From: Parelaphostrongylus tenuis
Taxonomy: Eukaryota; Nematoda; Chromadorea; Rhabditida; Metastrongylidae
DNA length: 64,000 nt
Reading direction: 5' to 3'
NCBI GenBank assembly: GCA_019055375.1
Contig: JAHQIW010000963.1
Coordinates: forward strand, 1-64,000
Shown: piece by piece, positions 11,646-22,985 of the stretch
Layout of the letters: every line of letters begins with the position of its first letter
Position numbering within the stretch: position 1 is the stretch's first letter
The notes under the pieces: generated by a model
What the model saw: the letters and a program-made list of their open reading frames with translations, nothing else
Databases searched by the model: none
Told to the model about the DNA's origin: nothing
Position numbers and translations under genes: made by a program

Positions 11646-11957
11646 GTTACATATCATGCCAAGGCATCGATACTATGCAATCATGACCCATTTATATGCA
11701 GTCGACAATGACGAAGCTAACACACAGAAGAAACTCTCTAAGACAACTGGTGGAAGTAGTGGATAGTAACTGCAAAGCTGTGTACAAGCCGAAAAGAGGT
11801 GTATGTATCAACGAGTCGGTGGTACCTTTAGCGGAGGAACCAAGTGCTGCCAGTAAGCCCCTTGCAAAGGGAACAGAATCGTTATAAAAATTTTCAAAGT
11901 TTGTGGTGAAAGAGGATACACGTATAGACAATGATATATACAAGTGCAGATACAACA
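11075..11957. repeat. Inner inverted duplication of the piggyBac catalytic segment
   Basis: 11,075-11,388 and 11,643-11,957 are reverse complements (centre 11,516) around a 254-bp spacer. Both arms encode the same piece containing GVCINESVVPL, one on each strand. The centre differs from that of the outer arms (11,042), so two separate inversion-duplication events are nested here. Confidence 0.8.
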
Positions 11958-12129
11958 TCCAAATCCGGCAAGCCATTATCGCAACGTTGCAGAATGTTGA
12001 TAACTATTATTATTGATTTGAGATTGCCAACAAATAGTGATGAATAAATTATATGGATTCATCGCTTGTATTACGGTATCACTATATGAGATATGGTGTG
12101 GTTTGGTGTGCCAGTGATTTGAGCATAAA

Positions 12130-12435
12130 GGATAAAAAATTGAAAGCTCTTGGCGTTGATCAATACCTGAAGGATGCGTCGTGCACGCGTGTTCAATTTC
12201 TAGCTTCGTTTGAAATGATTAAACGCATATCTGGTCATTACAATGACTCGCGATGGCCTCGCGCTGTATCGAGTGAGTGGTTTTTACCCTACCAAAGATG
12301 TCTGAGACTAATCTACTACTAATTTACTGGCCCTCTAAAGGATGGATAGCTTGATGAGCCATGAGCGCGAGATCGAACCATCAACCTTGTATGACGCAGA
12401 GTATCTCTAACCACAGCGCCACCTGTGCGCGAGCA
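12130..12435 (-). repeat. tRNA-derived SINE-like repeat, family S1 (right arm)
   Basis: Minus-strand copy, reading GGCGCTGTGGTTAGAG, GTTGATGGTTCGATCTCG and ending near GATCAACGCCAAGAGC. It mirrors the copy at 9,654-9,957 as part of the terminal inverted repeat. Confidence 0.8.
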
Positions 12436-12602
12436 CATGAGTACTTCTTTGAAAACACCGCATTTATGAGAGGGAGAAGACTCCCAAATTTTTGAGCGTA
12501 TCATAGTGAAAACAAAAACGACAGACGCGATTAGTGAGGGCGGAGCGATGGGGCAAAGCCAGACGCGCCCCTGGGCCCGTGGTAGGTATCCGGTTAACTA
12601 TA

Positions 12603-15089
12603 TGCAAATAGTATTGGGTTGTCTCATGATTTTTTGCGTTCATGTTTTATTGAGTTCTCTCTTATTCAAATCGCGTTATTGCGCGCGGTGATAGTATGCT
12701 GGAGAATGTTCCAGTTGGTTTAGAAGACAAGCGTGTTTGGCCGTAGCACCATTACTTGCTACGTAAATGAAATGGGCTATCGCAAGGTGATGTCCCGATA
12801 GGCACCTCATGCATCGAGCAACCACCTTACATTGCAAATCGACTCGCCATATTCTGAAGAAACTTAACTGAACCACGGTACCACATACACCGTTATAGCC
12901 GTGGTATTGCCAACATCGCGTTCCCGCCTCTTCGGCGCCATGAAGCCGTATCATGGAAGATAAAAAATCCAGAGAGTCAATCAGCTCAAACGTGACTTCA
13001 TCAAGTTTTTGATTGCCAGTCTCATTCTTTCTGAGAATAAGACATCTAATCATTGCTCGGCAACTGATTGCTTATCATTGATGCATCATGGTGAATATGT
13101 TGCTGACTAGTTTACTTCTCTGAATAAATAACAGTCTAGTGGACGAAAGTGTTGAAATGAGGAAAAATTTTGGGACAACCAAGTAATAACATTTGTGCTC
13201 TGAGATTTGTTGAATCGCCTCAAATTGCTTTATCGTTAAACCATCTAATCGTGAATGCAGAAATTGATTTTGAGCAAAACAGCTTATATTGCTATGAAAC
13301 CTTGAATTTAACAAATACTAAACAATGAATATATCTCAACGTCAGCTTGCAACACTGTAATAATTCAAAGACTGAGATGAGTGACTATTGGGTCTTTTTC
13401 GATTAACAGCGATAAATAAATATTCGACCCCTTTGGGTGGACAAGAATTATTCACACGAGTGTTGGGTAATCATTTGAAAGCTTGAATCTCTGGCTAATG
13501 CTGCACGTAAGCGATCTTTGGAAACACCTTTTTATAACGCTATCAATCTCAAGATAAAATTATGAATTCTCTCCACTTATGAGGAAGCAAAGGAATATTC
13601 GACCTTATTTGCTATAAAAGAATTTTCAAGTTAGTGTTAGTAATCATACGGAAGCTCGAATAACTGATTAGCGTGGTATTTAGCCGATTTATTAAAACAT
13701 TCTTTCATGAAATTAAAAATTCCAAGACGAAATTATGTTTCACACGGCCACGCATGTTTTTTCTTATCTCATTAAAATTTTCCTGGACAAAAGTCCTTTC
13801 TAAGAGTTCTAGTACACTTTCGAAACACAATTCTCGAAGAACTCGATAATATCCTCGCTTTTGGGAAAAAACTCTTTTGAAAGTGCTGTAGAAGAAAGAA
13901 AATATTTGTGTCTTACACCTTGCCGGATAAAACCCTTTCCTTATACTAGTAGCAATTTTTCGATAGTGTAAGTTTCAGTAATTCCGACAATGCACTTGAT
14001 TTTCTAGAAAGATCGTTTCACTGCAATGTAGCAGGGAAAATAAGATGGAGTTTCACATATCGGCGCGTTTGTTTACCAGCCAGTGTATGGGGGAGTGAGG
14101 GAGGGAGGACGCTCGATAGACCGATGACCTGACCGTTAGATATGTAAGGTGCAACTAGATATTCATTTGGGAATCCTTACCGGCTTCGAAAAGTACTCCG
14201 TATGAAACAATCGACTCAGATAGTACGACATTTTCTCTACGTATTCATTATGGTTCCGTGCTTCCAGTGAATTATTTGCGTAGTAAAAATAAGGGCACGC
14301 GACAAATGTGAAACACAATTTTATTATGGAATTTGCAGGATTATAAACGGGCGTTTTGAATAATCGGCCACTTCGCGCGCTAGCCAGAGATGTCAACTTT
14401 CGAATGATTGCTGACACTTTTATGAACAATTCTTGTGGATTGAGGTGGAATTTATCATTTGTTTCCGTATGACCGAATTGAACCAACGTGAAAAGTATTA
14501 AAGGTGTAGATTTTTTCTTTTGAAGCAGAATAACAATTCTCAGTTGAATAACAAAGAGAGCACTCTCCTATGACCCGCGGAAAGATCAGTCGTTCTACCG
14601 GGCTCATGAAACGGCCACATCCGCACTGCTACCCCTTCCTCCACTTCACGCAGTAGAATAGCCAACATCTCTTTGCCCGCGTATGCGAATTTGATCTTGT
14701 TTTAACTACGGCACTGCAGGAAAGCGGTCTCTGCAGAGATTCAGCACAGCTCTGATGTCTTTCAATCTTACGCTGTCGAATGATTGCGAATATTTTAACG
14801 AAAAATCCCTGTCTTGCGGAAAAAAAACATGTGCGAAGCACGAATGTTTTTCCTTCGTTGAAGCGTCATGATAAAGACTTTTTTGCTAAACGTCCGCGTA
14901 ACGCGCTAGCTAGTGATTTGAGCTTTCGAATGACTATAAGCACCCTTATAAAAAGTTCTTCAAAGCGAATGGGGTGGAATATTCATTTGCATGCCACCTC
15001 ATCTCTTGCAAATGCTATACAAAGGCCTAAAATGCATTAGAATACTCAGACGACGGTAGCAGAACAGAAGGAGTTATAGCAAAGCGAGA
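12603..15089. repeat. Intergenic with two diverged direct repeats
   Basis: No gene recognised. 14,340-14,470 and 14,870-15,000 share the order CGCGCTAGC, TTCGAATGA, CACxxTTATxAA and GGTGGAAT, a loose direct repeat. A related motif AGCTATCGAATGATT is scattered elsewhere (20.1, 40.1 and 40.4 kb). 13,420-13,740 holds another pair of loosely repeated AT-rich blocks (ATTCGACC and GGAAGCTCGAAT types). Confidence 0.45.
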
Positions 15090-15190
15090 GCCTCCGTAGT
15101 GCAGTTGATTAGCACATGCCCCGGTAAGGGTGATATGCGGTTATACTCCCACTTTGAGGTTCAAAGTTTGTATGTATATCACTCAACATT
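15090..15190 (+). repeat. tRNA-like dispersed repeat, family S3
   Basis: GCCTCCGTAGTGCAGTTGAT followed by GGGTGATATGCGG and the family tail (TATATCACTCAA). Decayed B-box. Confidence 0.5.
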
Positions 15191-15265
15191 ATGGCATAAC
15201 AGAACTCTTGCCCAAGTGTGAGAAGAAATGTTTGCAGGTATATGAAAAGAAAGTCTTTTTTTCAG

Positions 15266-16378
15266 CACTAACTCTGATATCGTCGACCATCTCCAAGTTG
15301 TTTTCATCATCAGCACTCGACGAGATTCCAGAAATGCTTTGTCATGAGGTGCCGTTTCCGATTCCCTCAGAAATAGCTTTTCTCGAAGCAACGTTTATGT
15401 TGTATGTCGAAGATGAAATCCAGAGAAGGCCTACACACTATTCATGGAAAGATGTATCGTTTGCATTTGCCCGCGTATTCAAGGTAATATCTAACATTTA
15501 TCTACGTATACATTTTGGAACTCGTTGTTTCGTTAAGCATTTCATCGAGCAAACTGCTGACCATTTTGGAGAGCTTTCTGGCAAACTACCAAAGTCGAAC
15601 GATCTATACGAAATTACACGAATCTATCACTTAATCATCGACAAAATAAGGACCTTTAGGGACTTCCCTTTTACATGGCTTCGGTATGTCACAAAATTTC
15701 ATATTGTTCTTCACTTACTACTTAAATTTAGATGTTTTTCAAAAGAATCGTGTTTTGGTTGAATCATAATCAGCTATAGGTACACGATAACATAAAAAGG
15801 TGCGGTAATTATGGCTCTACAAAATAATTACGTTAAGCTCCACGAGCCATTTTGAAGCCATTTTCTCACTCTGTGATCTCAGGAAAATAATTTGCAGCTC
15901 CGATGCTGACTATTAATTACTATATCAATACTAATGTCAATGCGAAGCTGTAATTGAACTGAACGTGCAGGTCAAAACTGACTCCATCTGATTTTGGCAT
16001 CACAAGTCACAATCATTTAAATTAAAATCACAACCAGCCTCTCCATTTGAACACTATTTACACAGTTTTGCTCTCAGTTTTCTCATATGTTTGAAGAACT
16101 CTGCCATTCGATTAATCCGACTACACTACGATATTAGCCATAACTGATTCAGGTTTTGCGAGTTGTTGCATGATCCATCAAAGCACTATAGGAGATTAGT
16201 GCCGTTCATGCATGCTTTGGAACGGGTGATTAACGTGTGCACAACTACCACTTCAAATCTTCGCCCAGCAGTGGATTTTACCATTAGTAGTGAGCCCATT
16301 ATTTTCAAGGTAAATCAAAGAATCATCTTGCGACTATATCAGGTGAAAATGCTAACTGTAGGGGGAACAGGAGATTGA
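15266..16378 (+). CDS. ppp4r2: PPP4R2-like regulatory subunit of protein phosphatase 4
   Basis: Three exons: 15,266-15,483, 15,538-15,683 and 16,153-16,309, or read through to the stop at 16,376-16,378. Phases agree (0, then CG|G). The strongest piece is FPFTWLRFCELLHDPSKHY across the second junction, which lines up with the conserved PPP4R2 block IPFTIQRLCELLTDP. Upstream, a region rich in aromatic residues (SWKDVSFAFARVFK) and the helix DLYEITRIYHLIIDKI match the order of the family's N-terminal half. PP4R2 binds the PP4 catalytic subunit and PP4R3, and directs the complex in centrosome function and DNA-damage recovery. The first intron is only 54 bp and open in frame; I removed it because the family alignment is continuous without it. 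The 5' exon is not identified; an in-frame ATG stands at 15,334. The acidic C-terminal tail of animal homologues is not seen, so the model may be incomplete at both ends. Confidence 0.7.
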
Positions 16379-17076
16379 AAAACCTTACACGCCCAGCGTC
16401 ATGTTGCTATTGCGTATGTGAGATATTAGTTCAGATGTACAAAACAGTGAAGAACAGTTTATGATGACAGGTCATTTGTCAATTATTCCCCTAAAATACT
16501 CTGCTATCAGCACAGAAATCTGAAAAATTGGCTAAACTACAAAGTCGTGCGAAGCTTCATTTGATGAAATGCTTTTACCTTTTGCTATCAGAAATGGGCT
16601 AGAAGACAAAAGAAGCGCAATAAATACACACTCATTTATAAGCTAGGGCACTGATAAGTAATTCATTTTGAAAAAGTATCAATTCTGCGACGTGGTGACC
16701 CCTATGTGGTTGACGTATTCTTGACCACTGAACCAACTTACTAGTAAAGCGCTATGCTGAAGCCAATTTTTCGGGTCATTTTGATGCCACTTGTACTGTT
16801 TTCTTACTTCACGCGATCCGTTATCACAGCTGCTACGCAGCTTGGTTTCCACTCAATCACGGTCCACTAAAGCATTCAAAGATTTTGCGGGTTGTTTTCT
16901 CCACTGCTTGAGGATCTGGTCTCCTTACGGATGCCGTTGATTGCTGGTCGAGACGTATACCTGCAATTTCGGAGTTAAATTTTTACCACATCTATATGAT
17001 AGATCACAAGAGAACGTTGGGGGAGGAATTGATGGAGGTCTTTGTTTCTATTAGTAATTCTGATGAATTTTTGCAG

Positions 17077-17240
17077 TTTCCCAATGCTCATCCAAAACAG
17101 ATATGGAGCGGATGTTGACCCGGGAGGAAACTATACTGCATTTAGAAAAATATAAAATCATTTGTGGGACAAGTTCATTTTTCGATCACCTTACTGGTCA
17201 TGATTGTTATTTCAACTCCAGTCGCTTATGTACTTCGTAA
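17077..17240 (+). CDS. Candidate terminal exon, unassigned
   Basis: Follows an acceptor TTTTTGCAG and is open for 53 codons to a TAA, with a helical stretch DMERMLTREETILHLEKYK. It could be the C-terminal exon of the PPP4R2-like gene 0.7 kb upstream, but the frame (phase 1 entry) does not match that gene's phase 0 exit. Either an exon is missing between them or the link is false. In phase 0 it would stop after 13 codons. Confidence 0.25.
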
Positions 17241-17464
17241 CTGATGTACGAAATGGGCAATTTTGAGAAATATAGACTTGCTCGTAACAAAATTTGGAGG
17301 ACTCTTCCAAGTGCTGATATCACTGTGATTTATTAGTGCGCCAAAGAAAGAAGTGGTACGAAGTAGCATATATACCACGCATAGAGCTGGATCGATGAAG
17401 CGGACTTTGATAATTATGATTTGAGCCGACATGTTATGTGCTCTGTTATGGGCACTTGTACAAC

Positions 17465-17515
17465 CCGACACACATGTTTCGGTTTTGGCAGCCTCGTCAC
17501 TCGGACAGGCCCTTC
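17465..17515 (-). ncRNA. Degenerate hammerhead, family R2
   Basis: The minus strand reads CCGA, GTGACGA, a stem II region GGCTGCCAAAACC, GAAA, CATGTG, TG, TCGG. It is the 41,920 layout, but the first core base is G instead of C and the cleavage dinucleotide is TG, so it should be inactive. Flanks AGGATTGGCTAAGACGAAGG and TTGTACAAGTGCCCATAACA match the other R2 copies. Confidence 0.55.
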
Positions 17516-18581
17516 GTCTTAGCCAATCCTCTTGGGGAGAACCCAGCCCGCTTACATAGAGTAAACAACCACGTACTATTTATACACGCCTTCAAGTGAA
17601 AAAATTCACTAGATAGGCAAAATTTTCACACTCGAGTGCTCTTGGCTGGTATTTATGAATTATCATAACGTTCGTTTCGAGTGTTTTCGTAAAACCACGC
17701 TCAAATCCGGACTCTCTTCTACAGCACTGCCGCATTTTCAGCCTTTTGTGCCTTTAAATTACCAAAAAAAAACGGCTATCATAGAAAAAATCAGCACTTC
17801 ATAACTGCCACAAAATGAAGAAATTTCTCATTCGCCTTCTAGACATAAAAGTTGTTGAATCAGCGCTTTTTCGTAAACGCACAGACTAGCTAGCTATGTG
17901 AAGAAACTGTGAATAATTGGGATAGCTGCAGCCATTATGTCAGCATTTGCAAAAGCCAGTGGAATTTTTAGGGATTTTCATGATCGACTATCGATTGACC
18001 TCGGGATTAATTGATTAACTACGTAATCTTCTTATTCAGCCGTTATAAGGTTGACAGGTTGACGATTTATTCAGTACATTTTTGGGGTTGACGACTTATT
18101 CAGTACATTACAGCCTCGTATTTACTGATTAAGAAAATTACGGGAAATTAACAGCCATGTGTACTCCAGCGGAAATTTCTCAAAAACTTTGTTTTTGCCT
18201 TTAGTATGATTTAGAGGAATTTTTGGCGAGCACACCAACCCGTTAAATTTCATTTGTAGGTTTTACGATAACCAATGTTTACATTTCAGATTGACGCCTG
18301 TTCTGGTAGGCTAATCGCTGTTGAAGATCACTCAACGGAATTTGGCCGCGAAAGCGATGTGCCCAGTTTCGTCGGTATCAAAATTTAATTGTTTCTCTGG
18401 CTACCGTGTCTAAATGGCAACAAACATCTTAGATGATCAGCTCTGTCTTTAATCAAGTTCGCTGATATGATCGTCTCTTTCATTTCGTTTAAAGAGGACC
18501 TCCCATGGTTATACCTAGTCATGCACAGATTTTCGTTTCCCATTCTATCTGCGACAATCTGCATCGATTCTTGATGTATTC

Positions 18582-19206
18582 ATGATTACAGATGCCGGTG
18601 ATTTTTCATTACCAACGATCAGCTTATCCGACTATTCTGACGACGAAGCGGTTGGAGCTCCAATGATCGAGGACTCTAATGGATGTAGGACTGTAACGCA
18701 TGTAGGATCAACGAACAGCCCACTCGACTTTTCTGACGACGAAAAGGATAGAGCTGCAATGCTCGAGGACTGTAGCGCAAGCAGCTATCTATCATCCGAA
18801 TCACACTATTCGCCTCAGCAAAGCATACACGCGGTTTCATATTGCAAATGCGGAAATTGTTCCGAGGAGTATTTCATCGTGTCGTTGACCGAGATCTACT
18901 CGTACCCCTCAGTGGAGATTGTAGGAGAAGAATTTACGATGCATAAAGACTGAGCTGCCTATGTGTTGAGTATTAACGGGTGCATTACATTTTATCAGTT
19001 CAGTTGGTTTATTTTTATTTCGTTTGTTTTTTTTTCTTCAAGGGCTTCATTGGCAGCAGATTCATCGTATACATACAGAATTCATTCGCCAACAGATCAT
19101 AGGAGGTGATAGAAGAGAGGTTAAGAAAGCTATTCATAGTATATTGCCGATCCTCCTCACTGGAACCCCGCGTTTCAAGGGAAAAGCCAGATACTCACGA
19201 AAATGA
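18582..19206 (+). CDS. Uncharacterised gene fragment, left-arm copy
   Basis: First frame 18,582-18,953 (123 codons), second 19,043-19,206 after an acceptor TTCTTCAAG. The first part contains an internal duplication, SLSDYSDDEAVGAPMIEDS and SPLDFSDDEKDRAAMLEDC, then a Cys motif YCKCGNCSEEYF. The second part is basic: HWQQIHRIHTEFIRQQ, then GDRREVKKAIHSILPILL and a stop. No donor in matching phase joins them cleanly, so whether they form one transcript is open. An acceptor (GATTACAG) precedes the first part, so it may be an internal exon. I do not recognise the family. CxCGNC also occurs in P2X7-like intracellular domains, but the residues after it do not fit. Identity with the right-arm copy means either recent duplication or ongoing conversion. 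Confidence 0.4.
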
Positions 19207-19479
19207 GGTGTTTCATAATGTTATTGAACATTTTTATGCTGTCTTATAATTATTCACTCATTAACCAATCATAGCTATCTTCTGTTTTTCATTCTAACAA
19301 CTTTTTGTTCTTATTCATTGCCGCATATAAATAATAACTAAATAATAAAGCACTTTATCAGCTTGTTCTTCTCAAGTTAAAAATCAAAATCTTTCAGTTT
19401 TGAAACTGTGTCATTGCATGAAATGCCCCGAAGTCATGATGGTGACTGAAAATGCGAAATCGATCAATCGTTTTCAAAA

Positions 19480-20520
19480 GCGATACTACACACTGCATGC
19501 GACGCCACCTCGTCAATAATTCTCAATGATTTCTCGATTCTTAGTAAACTCCTGAAGATGGAACCAAAAGGCCTTGTTCTATCAATTCATGAGTACTAAC
19601 TTTTTTATCCGTCTTTATTCTCATTCGCGAGCGCATTTCATCGTAGTGATTTTTACACCATGTTCCATATTCCATACCATACCGTATACTCCATACCGTG
19701 TATGCCCTCTACGCATTCCTTTCAGTTGAATGCCCTTAAGAAGACTTCATGCTTAAGATCAAATTAGCATCTTCCCTAATAACTCAAAAGTGACCACATC
19801 CAGATGGTTAGACGTCCAACAGTAAACGAGAGGTCTCCATGCTGCCCAATTGCTTCCGAAGATTATCGTTTTCGCTAGGGAGTGTGCCCTCTACCGCATG
19901 ATTTGTTTCGAATCTTCCGCCTACACGTTCAAACAGGAGCTTGAGGCTCTTACTTCCATCTTTAGCCAATGATAGATCATTCACACATTGACCCTGTTGA
20001 TTTTATGAATATAGTTCCCGGATGCTAGGAGTTGGGTCCTTTTGCGATGCAAAGTGTTGGGTTTTTCCTCACGCTGGGATTACTCCCTAGAATTACCTTT
20101 CTATAAACCAAGCCTACTACTGGAATCTTCATTTTTTTAGCTATCGAATGATTACTATTAGTCTAGTGAAAAAGCGGGAGGTATAGTGTAAGTGTACTTT
20201 TCCATGAAAGTGCTCCTAAATTGATCACTGTGAGCTTTGTCGATGGTTACGCTGGCCGAAAACCAAAACTTCCTCCGTACATGTTTCTTCTACGAGTTCC
20301 ATGTTGTGGAACATGTGCTTTTTAGTCAAATTTTTTGCAAAATAGGCAATAGGAATGCACAATGAGTACTGAAAGTATGGTTTTCCCAAGGATACACCTT
20401 TCGAGTTAAAATGTGGGGATTATCGGAGCACTCGGCATCCTCCATGCAAAAAATGCATTTCTCCCACAAATGATCCACTTTTTCACAACAATATTTATGA
20501 TTAAAAATCAAAAATCAGTT
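19480..20520 (-). repeat. Unit copy 1 of IR1 (minus orientation)
   Basis: Nearly identical to 24,060-25,100 in reverse. On the minus strand it encodes a Cys/His-rich frame at 20,511-20,326 (YCCEKVDHLWEKCIFCMEDA, then STHC) with no assigned family. The mirror copy also has a second open frame of 81 codons containing GSKSLKLLFERVGGRFE. Confidence 0.7.
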
Positions 20521-21594
20521 GTACAAGTGCCAGAAACGCCAGTGTAAAATTCAGACAACGGACTATCTAGTCCAAAAGCAAAACGCAGGTCTTTTTTCAC
20601 TTATTATAGCGCAATGAAGTTTTTCAATGAACCAAGCATAGTACAAAAATCTTCATTTTTCAGACCATCGATTGATTACTGGTAGTCTAGTGAAAATATC
20701 TTCCATGTAAAAATGCGAGGATATAAACACGAACACATTTCACAGAATATAACTGCACCTCGCGCATTTCGTACTAAAAAGTGGAAAATTTCAGAGAGCT
20801 AGGTGCTCTTTCTACTAAAAAACACGTTCATAGAAATCTCGTCAGTAATATTCAACACTTTGGGCGACAAAATTCCTCTGAAATCAAAATTTCACTATAA
20901 AAAACCAAAAAATCTCCTACAAAGTTGGAAAAATGAACTCCGATTGCAAAACGTTAGCTTTCTTTTAATTAGTAGAGCGTCTATAAAATCTTTCCACATA
21001 GCGAACTCAGTATGGAAATCGCATTCGTTTCTTCCTTTGGAATTTACGTTTTTACAGCCTTTCTAGAGCTTGAAAAAAAATTGATTTCCACACTAAGTTC
21101 GCTTTGTGGAAAGACTTTCACAGCACGTTCTACTAACTAAAAAAAATGGTAACGTTTTGCAACCGAAGTTCATTTTTTTGATTTTCACAGGTTATTTTTC
21201 GGTTTTTCGTAGTAAAATTTTAATTTCAGAGAAACGTTGTCGTCATAAGCTATTGTATATTACTGAAAAGATTTTTGTAAACTTATTTTTAGTAGACAGA
21301 GCATCGAGTTGTCCAAAAAGCTTCCACTTTTAGTACGAAATGTGCAAAGTGTAGTCAAATTCCGTGAAATTTGCTCGTGTTTCCTTGAATTTTTTACATA
21401 GAGAATATTTTCACTGGACTAATAGCAATCATTTTATATTCGGTAAATGAAGATTTGTAGACTAGGCTTGTTTCATAGAAGAAACCTTCTTATTGTGGTG
21501 TAATAAGTGAAAAGAGGAATGCGTTTTGCTTTTGAACTAGATAGCTCGCTGCCTGAATTTTACACTTATGTTTTTGTACTTATACAAATGATTT
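20521..21594. repeat. Inner diverged palindrome, left
   Basis: The two halves pair about a centre near 21,055, for example CTTTCCACATAGCGAACTCA against its counterpart at 21,090-21,115, and the TAGTACGAAATG ends. Identity is visibly lower than between the large arms, so this palindrome is older than the 8.6-kb structure that duplicated it. Its mirror image is 22,986-24,060. Confidence 0.8.
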
Positions 21595-22985
21595 TTAACT
21601 TTAATTCAAATTTGTTGCCAAGAATGGGTAGATCGTTTGTTGGGGAACGTATTCTTTGCACGGGGAATGCCCACGTGTTTCAATAATCAACACCTTTCAA
21701 CTTGAAAGATATTTCCTTGAAAAAGCCATACTTTTAGTCCTCATTGCGCACCTCTATCGGTTATATTATGAGAATTTAACTCGAAAACACATGTTCCACG
21801 ACGTGGAATTCGTAGAAGAAACATATATGGAGGGAGTTTTGGTTTGCTGTCGGAGTAATCATCGACAGAGTCCGCGCTGATCAAATTTCGGAGCACTTTC
21901 ATAGAAAAGTGCACTCACACTATACCTCCTGCTTTTTCAGTGCACTATTAGTAGTCATTTGATAGCTAATAAAATAGAGATTTCAGTACTAGGATTGGTT
22001 TATAACAAGGTTCTTTTAGGGAGTAATATCAACGTGGGGAAAAATATGCCTCACCATCGTGATAGTTATCTCATTGCTTCAACTTCGCCGAGGGTTCTGT
22101 TGAAAGTTATTTAGCGAAGTCCAAATGGTCTGGATACTTCAATATCACAAGGGAGCGGCATATCACCAAGGAAATTTCCGTAAGCATTTTGAGTAGGAAG
22201 TACCTCAACATGCCCCAAGAAATCCCGTTCAATAGGAAAAATACAACAACATTGAATTTATCTGAATTTTCCAACTCTTACTCCCCAATTCTGTCCGCTA
22301 TCTTGTAGGACTAAGACCGTCTTTTTCCATCTCGTCATTCCACTGATCACCACAAATATCTGTCTGCTGTTTATTTAGACACAGTTGGTTTTAGGCCCAG
22401 AGATGTTCCGTGACGCAAAAGAACCCAACGCCTCTTTGCATCCGTGAACTACATTCGTAGAAATTAACAAAGACTATGTGTGAACAATTCTATCATCAGC
22501 TAAGCATAGAGTAAAAGCTTCAAGCGTTGATTGACCGTGTAGGCGGAAGAACTGAAACAAATCATCAGGTGGGGGGAATACTCCCACTAGCGAAAACGAT
22601 AATTCTCGGAAGCAGTTGGGTAGCATGGAGACCTCTCGTTTACTGTTGGACGTCTAACCATCTGGATGTGGTCACTTTGGACTTATTAGGGAAGATGCTA
22701 ATTTGATCAGGAGCATGAAGTCTTCTTGAGGGCATTCAACTGAAAGGAATGCGTAGAGGGCATACACGGTATGGAGTATACGGTATGGTATGGAATATGG
22801 AACATGGTGTAAAAATCACTACGATGAAATGCGCTCGCGAATGAGAATAAAGACGGATAAAAAAGTTAGTACTCATGAATTGATAGAACAAGGCCTTTTG
22901 GTTCCATCTCCAGGAGTTTACTAAGAATCGAGAAATCATTGAGAATTATGGACGAGGTGGCGTCGCATGCAGTGTGTACTATCGC
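21595..22985 (+). repeat. Unit copy 2 of IR1, the loop between the large arms
   Basis: A diverged plus-strand copy of 24,060-25,100 with about 370 extra bases at roughly 22,049-22,417. 21,656-21,880 is a decayed version of the Cys-rich frame. From about 22,640 to 22,985 it becomes nearly identical to 24,745-25,090, unlike the rest of the loop. Confidence 0.7.

Larger units (their letters stand above)
9490..12602. mobile_element. Palindromic composite element with piggyBac relic inside and a tRNA-like SINE in each arm
   Basis: Left arm 9,490-10,085 and right arm 12,000-12,602 are diverged reverse complements: paired points sum to about 22,084, so the centre is near 11,042. The match is not confined to the SINE copies. 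It includes GGCACACC, GTGATACCGTAATA and AATTTATTCATCACTATTTG on the inner side, and CCTACCACGG and TTTCACTATGATA on the outer side. Between the arms lies a broken piggyBac transposase. The arms therefore carry a whole SINE as part of the terminal repeat. The SINE was either captured before the arm was duplicated or copied by gene conversion. Confidence 0.75.

Noticed and set aside
15130..15762. Single uninterrupted 210-codon gene
   Set aside because: The family alignment needs the 54-bp intron at 15,484 removed and splicing at 15,684; the first part overlaps a tRNA-like repeat.
17058..17090. CTGATGA near 17,060 as a hammerhead core
   Set aside because: No GAAA box or stem II follows within reach.
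18841..18953. CKCGNC motif as a P2X7-like intracellular domain
   Set aside because: Only the CxCGNC word fits. The MPT-E-CC segment and the C-terminal arginine-rich part of that domain are absent, and the Cys-rich frame nearby lies on the opposite strand.
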